Origin: Acidobacteriaceae bacterium
GTDB lineage: Bacteria > Acidobacteriota > Terriglobia > Terriglobales > Acidobacteriaceae
DNA length: 5,929 nucleotides
Reading direction: 5' to 3'
Assembly: GCA_003165855.1 (NCBI GenBank)
Contig: PMXH01000485.1
Location: 1-5,929 of the forward strand
The position numbers were made by a program, and so were the translations under genes. Under the pieces are notes generated by a model. It ran no database searches. It was not told the DNA's origin and saw nothing but the letters and a program-made list of their open reading frames with translations. Position 1 is the stretch's first letter; each line of letters begins with the position of its first letter. Positions 1-5,929 of this stretch are shown here, one piece after another.

Positions 1-3000
1 AATGTGGCAGGCTTCATCGATGTCGTGTGCCCAGTACTGCGCCTGGCCGTTGAGACCCATGATGCGATCGTAACCGCCGATTCCTTGATTATCCTCAGCC
101 GAGATGGCTCCCGAGTACTCCAAAGCGCGCTTACCGGTGAGCACCATGGCAGCTTTCGGCGTCATGATCAGAATGCCGCGGGTGTGCATGAGCATGGTGG
201 CCTCGGCGTTCCAGTAGGGTTGCGCGCCCACGTTGATCCCGTTCACTACCAGATTCACTTCCCCGCCCGTTTGCGTGAACTCGATCAAACCTCGCAGGAC
301 GCGGGCTATCCAATCCATATTCTCGACTCCGCTGTCCATCGAGATCTTGGCACCGGCCGAGATGGGAAACCACTCCAGGGGGATGCTCTTTTCTCGGGCT
401 AGTTTCAGAGCTGCGAGAATACGACGGCATTCCGGCTCGGCGATGGCACCCAAGTCTTTGCTCGGATCGCCCAACATCAGGACGCGCTCCATGCCCTCGG
501 GGTACTTGCTCGTAAAGTTGCGAATGAGGCCGACAATGATGTTGGCCTTGTTTTGACCGTAGGGACGATCGACCGCGACCAAGCGGCCTGCAGAGTCGAG
601 ATCGTGCTCGAAAAAGTCGCCTGCGGGAAACTCCGCCCGCGTGTGTTCCGGAGCGGGGGTGAGCATTTTGATGACTTCGTAAGGGTAGATGAAACCGCGT
701 TGCCGCATGCGGACGACCTTCTGATCGTACTCGGTCAGCGGCCGGATCGGTTGCAGTTTGTCGGCAGGACGGAAGGTGATGAGCATGCCGCTGGCCCCGG
801 GGCTCGAGATGCGCACCACCATTTCGCGCACGTCGCCGGTGGCAGGATCGGGAATGCGGGCGCGCACCACCACCTGTTCCAATCCCAGACCTTCGGTCGA
901 GGGCGCCAGTCTGCGCACAAGATCGCGCAATTCATCCCGCTCAAGATTGAGTGGGGGCCACACGTTCAGTAGTATGCGATTCCAATAGAGACGTTGTTGA
1001 GCCGGCCTGCGCGATTGAAACAGCCGGATGCCAGCCATTGCCTCCGTCAACATGCGCTCCAGATGCGGCAATTGCACGATGCGACCCGCTTCATCCCGCA
1101 CCGGCGTTACGTCGCGCACTTCCGCGCACGCGAACAATCGTTCATCCTTCGGGTTATCGCGGGCCACGGCATGGAGGAGGTACACGTCTTCGACGGACGG
1201 CAACCGGTCAATCTTGAAATTCTCGAGTCGCCAGAGATTGAGCCGTTTCCCCATCATGGGATGAATTCCGCGGAAAAACTTCTCCTCTTCATAGCAGGTA
1301 CCGCTGGGCCGATACGTTAAATGCAGCGTGCCCCCGACACCCCGGCTGTGCTCAGGGCCGGTTACCGACGCCACAATGCGTCGCATCGGGCGCGGAAAGC
1401 TACCCTGGTTAAGCACCGAGCAAACTTCCTGATGGGTAGCCTCTGGATCGCCGAGACCGCCGCAATGGAAAACGTAGAAATCGATTAGGACGTCATGGTC
1501 GGCCGGCACTCCTCCGATCAAAGGAAACATCGCTCGCGCCGCCTCCGCAAGCCGCGAATACTCGGCATGCGTGGTGAAAACGTGGAGGCGCTTGCCCTCA
1601 TAGTCATACTCAGCGGTTGCGCAGCATTGTTCATCGTTCAGTGCCAAGCAGCGAAGGTTCGTGAGCTTTCGGATGCGGTAGTACCGCCAGGTCAGCGCTT
1701 CAAGCATCAACTTGCGCAAGTCCGGGTCGGCGGTCGCGAAGCGGCTGGAGAACAGGCTCACCAGCGGCTGCGGACATTCGACAAGTGCGCGAAGTCTCTC
1801 GCAGCGGTCCGCGGCTTGGGGATTGGCAGCCAAGTAGGCGAGTTGTCCTTCCATCTGCTCATATACTTGCTTGCGCGCCCGCTCAAACTCAGGTTGATCG
1901 AAGTAGCGGTAACGCACCTCCCGCGCCAGGTCGGTGACTGCGGGAAACAACCCGTTGGTCAAGGAGCTCATCCGGTCGAGAAGCGTCCGAAAGGAATCAT
2001 CAGCACGCGGCAACAAAGTCTGGATGCACCGCAGACGTCGCTCGAGGACGCCCACGACGGGCGCGATTTGCTGCTCGATTCGCTGATGCGCTTTGTAGAG
2101 CCAGAGCAGGCTCTCTTCCAGTTCGGGCGAGCGCTCCAATGTCTGCACACCGTAGTGGGCCAGCGCACGTTGGAGCGCGCCGATGAAGGCTGGCGGGAGT
2201 CCATGACCTCGGGTCTCCAACATGCGTAAATAGGAAAACAGATAGGCCTCGGCGCTGGGCTCTTCCGCGCTGGCTCGGTGGTTTACTTCCGGCTCGCGTT
2301 GGAACAGAGAACATATGTCTACAAAGATGTTCAGGATCTCATCTTCGCGATGCCTTATTTCGTCGCTGCCCACTGGGCAAGCCTGACTCCATTCGGCGAG
2401 CAGTTGCGCGATGTGCTTCGAATCCACGTCAAAACCCAACACAAGCTGGCGGAGTTCATCCAGGCTGTGCCGGCAGTTGGATTGGATGGCTTCTCCGTTT
2501 CTGTCCGAGGCAAGCGACGCCCCAAAGACCACTCGCTCCGCGTCCGCAACGCTGTCGTCACCGGGCGCGGGATCGATCTGAAGAAGCGGGGCTCCGGTGT
2601 CCACCTGCACATTGGGGATGGTCATCACCTGCCGGACTTTTCCAGAGAATGGAGCAACGACCTGCATCTCCATTTTCATGGCCTCCAGCACCGCCAGGCG
2701 GTCCCCAACCGCAACCGTGTCGCCCGGCTTGACGAGGATCGAAACCACCACCGCCGGTGAGGGTGCGTGCACTATGCCCTCATCGTCTCGCTCAATCTGG
2801 TGTGAAACACCGTCCACGTCGATTCGGTAACTTAGTCCCTGGACCACTGAGACCACGCGAAAGCGCCGCCGAAAGACGGTGAGCCAACATTCGAATTCAC
2901 CCACACGGTCGAGTCGGGCCTCAATGCGCGTCCCATTCACCTGTATGCGATATCGTCCGGGACCGAGGCAATAGATCTTCGGCGAGTAGCAATGACCTCG

Positions 3001-4572
3001 ATAACGTAGTTCCGCAGTGCGGCCCACGTCACTCCGTACCTGCGGCCGCCCGCGCACCGCCGACGCATAAAACTGCGACTGCTCGACGGCCCGCTGGGCA
3101 TCGTAGGCTTCGATCGCGGCTTGAACCAGAGCTACATCCGCGTAATTTCTGGAGAACTGCTTACGCGCTGCCACCAAGTCGTCCAGCCAACCAGCGTTTA
3201 CTTCTCCCGACTGCACTTCCGGGCGGTTCAGCAGTTCCAGCAGAAACGCTTTGTTACTGGTTCCGCCCTTGATGACGACAATGCTCTCGCGCAGCACTCG
3301 CTGCATTCGGGAAAGCGCTTCTCCGCGGCTCTGGCCGTAGGCGATGATCTTGGCCATCATCCTGCCGTCGTCTGAGTCGACCCCCGCCGGGACGACATCG
3401 CCTTCCGCCACGCCGCTGTCGACACGCACACCCGGTCCAGGCAGAATTCTGAACCGCTCAATAACGCCCGACGATGGAGCGAATCCGTTTCCCGGATCTT
3501 CCGCGTTCAGCCGCACCTCGATGGCATGACCGGTGGTGCGCGGCGGTGCTTCTTCAAGGTGGCCTCCGCGTGCGATGTGAATCTGAAGTTTCACAAGATC
3601 GAGCCCGGTCGTGCATTCGGTGACCGGATGTCCGGCTTGCAACCCGGCGTTCATCTCCATGAACAAGAATCGGTCGATTTCCGGTTGATAGAGGAATTCG
3701 ACGGTCCCGACGTTGCGATAGGCCGTTGCTTGACACAATCGCTCCGCCGCCTCCCGCAGGGCCTGATCCTGCTGCGGGGAAAGCGCTGGCGAAGGCGCTT
3801 CTTCGAGGATTCTCTGGTGGTGCCGCCGGACGGTGCAGTCGCACACGCCAGCAGCCAATGTCGTCCCGTAGTGGTCGGCAATAACCTGGACCTCGACGTG
3901 GCGTTCCCCCTGCACCAGTTGCTCCAGGAAAACGGTCGGATCGCCGAAGGCTTTGAACGCTTCGGCCCGCGCACTCGCAAAAGCTTGTGGCAGTTGGGCT
4001 GCCGAAGCCGCCAGGCGAATACCGTTGCCGGCGCCTCCGCACGCCGCTTTAACCAGCAACGGATAGCCCAGTCGCTCGGCATGGCCAAAAGCGTCACTGA
4101 GCGTTTCCACCGGCCCATTGCTCCACGGCACCACTTCGATCTGCGCCTGCTCGGCTAATCGTTTCGCAGCGATCTTGTTTCCCACACGCCGCATCACATC
4201 GCCATCGGGACCGATGAATACGATACCCATCTCGCGGCAAAGGTCGGCGAATGCAGCGTGCTCGGCCACCAAGCCCCATCCCACCCAGACGGCATCCGCG
4301 CGCGCGAACGCCAAGGCCCGTTCCAGCCGGCCGTAGTCGATGTAACTGCTCTTGAGTTGCTGGGTCTTCGGGTCCAGGACCTTAGCGGGACCGATACACA
4401 CGGCCTCGTCGGCCTCGCGCACAAACCTGCTATGGCGGTCAGGCTCGGTAAAGAGCGCAATCGTAAGCAACGATGTGCCGTGTTCCTGATTAAAATCGCG
4501 GGCCGCGTGAATGAAACGCATGGCCGCTTCGCCGCGATTCACGATAGCCACGCGTTGAAATTCATGCTCCAT
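1..4572 (-). CDS. Fused multidomain acyl-CoA (acetyl/propionyl-CoA) carboxylase, BC-BCCP-central-CT, 3'-truncated by window
   Basis: One frame stays open from ATG 4572 to position 1 (1524 codons, no stop), so the C-terminus is outside the window. The same frame has a TGA at 4609-4611 and no ATG, GTG or TTG between, which fixes the start. Residues 1-450 are an ATP-grasp biotin carboxylase (NRGEAAMR at 12-19, Lys133, Lys175, RHVEVQ at 224-229, Arg354 in EVRLNAEDP). About 465-600 is a connecting region. About 604-668 is the biotin carrier, with LEAMKMEM at 629-636 and Lys633 as the biotinylation site. About 770-1260 resembles the central region of eukaryotic acetyl-CoA carboxylase (GKRLNLWRLENFK, then DNPKDERLF at 1138-1146). 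About 1265-1524 is the N-terminal half of the carboxyltransferase (SAGAKISMDSG at 1405-1415, GINVGAQPYWNAEATM at 1445-1460, SAEDNQGIGGYDR at 1491-1503). The expected role is making malonyl- or methylmalonyl-CoA in the cytoplasm for the upstream synthase. Oddity: several BC catalytic residues are replaced (Gly310 and Gly314 for Arg and Glu; Arg249 and Arg254 for Gln and Lys), so BC activity is doubtful. Substrate choice (acetyl or propionyl) cannot be read here. Confidence 0.95.
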   Translation of the reverse strand, partial: MEHEFQRVAIVNRGEAAMRFIHAARDFNQEHGTSLLTIALFTEPDRHSRFVREADEAVCIGPAKVLDPKTQQLKSSYIDYGRLERALAFARADAVWVGWGLVAEHAAFADLCREMGIVFIGPDGDVMRRVGNKIAAKRLAEQAQIEVVPWSNGPVETLSDAFGHAERLGYPLLVKAACGGAGNGIRLAASAAQLPQAFASARAEAFKAFGDPTVFLEQLVQGERHVEVQVIADHYGTTLAAGVCDCTVRRHHQRILEEAPSPALSPQQDQALREAAERLCQATAYRNVGTVEFLYQPEIDRFLFMEMNAGLQAGHPVTECTTGLDLVKLQIHIARGGHLEEAPPRTTGHAIEVRLNAEDPGNGFAPSSGVIERFRILPGPGVRVDSGVAEGDVVPAGVDSDDGRMMAKIIAYGQSRGEALSRMQRVLRESIVVIKGGTSNKAFLLELLNRPEVQSGEVNAGWLDDLVAARKQFSRNYADVALVQAAIEAYDAQRAVEQSQFYASAVRGRPQVRSDVGRTAELRYRGHCYSPKIYCLGPGRYRIQVNGTRIEARLDRVGEFECWLTVFRRRFRVVSVVQGLSYRIDVDGVSHQIERDDEGIVHAPSPAVVVSILVKPGDTVAVGDRLAVLEAMKMEMQVVAPFSGKVRQVMTIPNVQVDTGAPLLQIDPAPGDDSVADAERVVFGASLASDRNGEAIQSNCRHSLDELRQLVLGFDVDSKHIAQLLAEWSQACPVGSDEIRHREDEILNIFVDICSLFQREPEVNHRASAEEPSAEAYLFSYLRMLETRGHGLPPAFIGALQRALAHYGVQTLERSPELEESLLWLYKAHQRIEQQIAPVVGVLERRLRCIQTLLPRADDSFRTLLDRMSSLTNGLFPAVTDLAREVRYRYFDQPEFERARKQVYEQMEGQLAYLAANPQAADRCERLRALVECPQPLVSLFSSRFATADPDLRKLMLEALTWRYYRIRKLTNLRCLALNDEQCCATAEYDYEGKRLHVFTTHAEYSRLAEAARAMFPLIGGVPADHDVLIDFYVFHCGGLGDPEATHQEVCSVLNQGSFPRPMRRIVASVTGPEHSRGVGGTLHLTYRPSGTCYEEEKFFRGIHPMMGKRLNLWRLENFKIDRLPSVEDVYLLHAVARDNPKDERLFACAEVRDVTPVRDEAGRIVQLPHLERMLTEAMAGIRLFQSRRPAQQRLYWNRILLNVWPPLNLERDELRDLVRRLAPSTEGLGLEQVVVRARIPDPATGDVREMVVRISSPGASGMLITFRPADKLQPIRPLTEYDQKVVRMRQRGFIYPYEVIKMLTPAPEHTRAEFPAGDFFEHDLDSAGRLVAVDRPYGQNKANIIVGLIRNFTSKYPEGMERVLMLGDPSKDLGAIAEPECRRILAALKLAREKSIPLEWFPISAGAKISMDSGVENMDWIARVLRGLIEFTQTGGEVNLVVNGINVGAQPYWNAEATMLMHTRGILIMTPKAAMVLTGKRALEYSGAISAEDNQGIGGYDRIMGLNGQAQYWAHDIDEACHI

Positions 4573-4599
4573 AAGTCCCCCGATCGAGATCGTCGGGAC
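4573..4599 (-). promoter_or_regulatory. Shine-Dalgarno of the carboxylase gene inside a possible hairpin
   Basis: On the minus strand a GGGGGA (4576-4581) ends 3 nt before ATG 4572. It is the only plausible ribosome binding site, with a short spacer. The same bases can pair upstream: GUCCC (4595-4599) pairs with GGGAC (4575-4579), and inside it CGAU (4589-4592) pairs with AUCG (4581-4584) around a CUCG tetraloop, with a small internal loop between the stems. Folding would mask the site, so translation may depend on opening by ribosomes or a factor. No U-tract follows, so it is not an intrinsic terminator. The pairing is seen directly; a regulatory role is inferred. Confidence 0.4.
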
Positions 4600-4633
4600 A
4601 ATGAGTCGTCAGGACAACCCTTTCATCTTCAAT
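4573..4633 (-). other. Short intergenic gap joining two genes of a probable operon
   Basis: Sixty-one nucleotides separate the synthase stop (TAA, 4634-4636) from the carboxylase ATG at 4572. I see no promoter with convincing -35/-10 boxes and no terminator. A five-codon reading frame (ATG at 4624-4626 to TGA at 4609-4611) lies in it but has only a weak purine tract in front and is probably chance. The spacing and shared strand support co-transcription; this is inferred, not shown. Confidence 0.6.
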
Positions 4634-5929
4634 TTATGCGGCGACTGCTTCCAGTGACATCGCAGCCTGTAGCACCTTTAGCCGCTCCGCATCCACGGCG
4701 CTCGGAAGAGCTACCGTGCGGTAGCCCTTGAGCTGTAGATAACAGTTTCCTTTCGCGTCCATAACTTCCGCATCGAAGTTACCTCGATCCCCGTCACGAC
4801 TGACCACGGCGTATAAGCAAGTGTCTTCCGACTCCGCGGTCGGTACCGACAGTAGGGAGACGCAATCAATGTGCTGCGGCAGACCCATGCGGCCCTGCGC
4901 GCCCATCTCCCAGAGCCCGGCAGTCTGGAAGCAAAGCTCAATCAGACGCGGCGCCATCACGGTCGGCGACTCGGACGGCAAATGGTTTGCCGGCAAGCCT
5001 TTCGCCAGCTGTCCGACCATTCGGTGTCCGTCCCACCACGCCCGCTCTATAACTTGGTATGCGGGTCCATGGAAGTAGAGGCGATAGATGTCAGCTGCTT
5101 CGATGCGGTGCCCGTCCGGCAAACCCAGCGCCGCCACGGTCACAACTTCGGCCGCATGTTTTGTGAGGCGTACCCGCGCCGTAAAGTGCGTGGTCACTTG
5201 CGGCTCAGCCTGGTTGGGTAGCATTCTGCGTCCGGTCAAGCGGCACTCTGCCAGCAACCTGTCGTGCCGTGGATGAACGGCCGCCTCAACCGTCACCGCG
5301 CGCGGTTCGTTCCGATAGAACTTGAACGGAGCCAGGAAGTTTACGTCTTCGATGGCTTCGACTTGCCAGCCCGGAAGCAGGCACAGCGCAGCTTCAGCAA
5401 ACGCCTCAAGGCCCATGACTCCCGGTAATACGGCGGTGCCGTCGATTTGATGATCGTGCAGAAATGGTTGAATGGCCGGGTCCAGCGTGCTTTCGATGGT
5501 GAGGCCACTCTGTAGGCTGAGGCCGACCAGTTTTCCAATCATTGGCCCCTGTGTTGGTGAGCTTCTCGATGTTTCTGTCTCGGATGTATCCAGCCCACCG
5601 GTGCCATCCCACTCGTTCTGCATAACGCCGAGACGTTGGCCGATGACAATTTCACCATCGGTACCGCCCGCTGTGAGTTCGCGACGAATCAGCGGAATCC
5701 CCGCCTCTGGCGGCAGCATATCGATGCCTGCCAGTTCCATCATCTTCGGGATAGAACCGCGTGTGGCCATGCCGATGCCACCCCATGCCGTCCAATCGAT
5801 CACGATGCCTCGTGTAGTTGCTCGGGCAGTGCGGAAGCTTGAGGTTATCTTGCACAACAAGTCGTTGGCCGCGCTGTAATCCGTTTGTCCGGCGTTCCCG
5901 AAGCGCCCGGCAATCGAGCTGAACGCCAC
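4634..5929 (-). CDS. Type I polyketide / PUFA-like synthase, C-terminal part (KR end + dehydratase), 5'-truncated by window
   Basis: This is the C-terminal 431 residues of a large multidomain synthase; the start lies beyond the right edge. The codon at 5927-5929 is GTG and reads as an internal valine, because it falls inside a ketoreductase core. Fragment residues 1-103 are the end of that KR. They hold the catalytic Ser (FSS, residues 4-5) and the Tyr18/Asn22 pair (YSAAN), followed by the WTAWGGIGMATRG segment. The KR reduces the beta-keto group of an ACP-bound chain with NADPH. After a linker rich in Ser and Thr (about 104-130), residues 134-420 form a double-hotdog dehydratase. His160, Gly164 and Pro169 make the HxxxGxxxxP motif, and a YFHGPAYQ segment lies at 285-292. 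The usual second-hotdog Asp appears as Glu331 (ELCFQ). The protein ends in VAA at a TAA (4634-4636), with no thioesterase or PPTase after the DH. A KR-DH ending matches PfaA-type PUFA and related lipid synthases. The ketosynthase, acyltransferase and ACP domains would be upstream, unseen. The family is sure; the product is unknown. Confidence 0.93.
   Translation of the reverse strand: MAFSSIAGRFGNAGQTDYSAANDLLCKITSSFRTARATTRGIVIDWTAWGGIGMATRGSIPKMMELAGIDMLPPEAGIPLIRRELTAGGTDGEIVIGQRLGVMQNEWDGTGGLDTSETETSRSSPTQGPMIGKLVGLSLQSGLTIESTLDPAIQPFLHDHQIDGTAVLPGVMGLEAFAEAALCLLPGWQVEAIEDVNFLAPFKFYRNEPRAVTVEAAVHPRHDRLLAECRLTGRRMLPNQAEPQVTTHFTARVRLTKHAAEVVTVAALGLPDGHRIEAADIYRLYFHGPAYQVIERAWWDGHRMVGQLAKGLPANHLPSESPTVMAPRLIELCFQTAGLWEMGAQGRMGLPQHIDCVSLLSVPTAESEDTCLYAVVSRDGDRGNFDAEVMDAKGNCYLQLKGYRTVALPSAVDAERLKVLQAAMSLEAVAA

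Noticed and set aside
1495..2229. Long plus-strand open frame (244 codons), with others at 4-402, 553-972, 2278-2760 and 3526-4158
   Set aside because: All lie antisense to the carboxylase frame, whose translation matches known domains throughout. Their products show no recognisable domain and are the usual by-product of GC-rich coding DNA.
1..4572. Carboxylase as a pseudogene
   Set aside because: No stop or frameshift occurs in 1524 codons, and the biotin carrier and CT motifs are intact. Decay limited to missense changes in BC remains possible and is kept as an alternative.
3223..4572. BC domain as carbamoyl-phosphate synthase, pyruvate carboxylase or another ATP-grasp enzyme
   Set aside because: The NRGEAAMR start, RHVEVQ, EVRLNAEDP and the following biotin carrier plus ACC-type central region point to an acyl-CoA carboxylase; there is no pyruvate carboxylase TIM-barrel CT.
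4575..4599. Inverted repeat as an intrinsic terminator between the genes
   Set aside because: No T-tract follows on the minus strand; the stem runs straight into the start codon of the next gene.
4609..4626. Five-codon mini-ORF upstream of the carboxylase, in the same frame, ending in TGA
   Set aside because: It has no convincing ribosome binding site or conserved content visible; it could be read as a leader peptide or a lost upstream start, but nothing supports either.
5927..5929. GTG at the right edge as a start codon for the synthase fragment
   Set aside because: It encodes the valine just before the FSS of a ketoreductase; the Rossmann half of that domain must precede it, so the gene begins outside the window.

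Overview
The window is a GC-rich (judged by eye) bacterial segment. It is filled almost end to end by two large genes on the minus strand, both cut by the window edges. Reading in the direction of transcription (right to left), it opens inside the last part of a type I polyketide / PUFA-like lipid synthase (4634-5929). This part covers the end of a ketoreductase domain, a double-hotdog dehydratase and the true C-terminus. After a 61-nt gap comes a giant fused acyl-CoA carboxylase (start codon at 4572). It stays open for 1524 codons to position 1 and runs off the window before its stop.

The carboxylase has the single-chain layout typical of eukaryotic acetyl-CoA carboxylase: biotin carboxylase (BC), a connecting region, the biotin carrier with its EAMKM lysine, a long helical central region, and the start of the carboxyltransferase (CT). 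No ORF on the plus strand is credible; they are all antisense shadows of these two genes. There is no RNA gene, mobile element, CRISPR array or long repeat that I can support.

The two genes share a strand, lie 61 nt apart and have no visible terminator between them, so they are probably one transcription unit. The functional logic fits: a carboxylase makes (or hands on) malonyl-type extender units and the synthase uses them. I infer a dedicated secondary-lipid or polyketide locus. The organism cannot be fixed from the sequence. Myxobacteria/other former deltaproteobacteria, acidobacteria or uncultured phyla with similar loci are possible guesses.

The most unusual observation is in the BC domain. 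The frame is intact and most of the ATP-grasp scaffold is recognisable, but several active-site positions that are nearly invariant in biotin carboxylases are replaced. The Arg and Glu of the MNxRLQVEHPVTE loop are both Gly. The Gln and Lys of the QRRHQK segment are both Arg. The glycine-rich loop is altered, and four residues appear inserted near the end of the domain. The biotin carrier and the visible CT half look intact. This suggests a carboxylase whose own BC is impaired or dead, with biotin charged in trans or the CT working as a transcarboxylase. Early gene decay or sequence error are the main alternatives.
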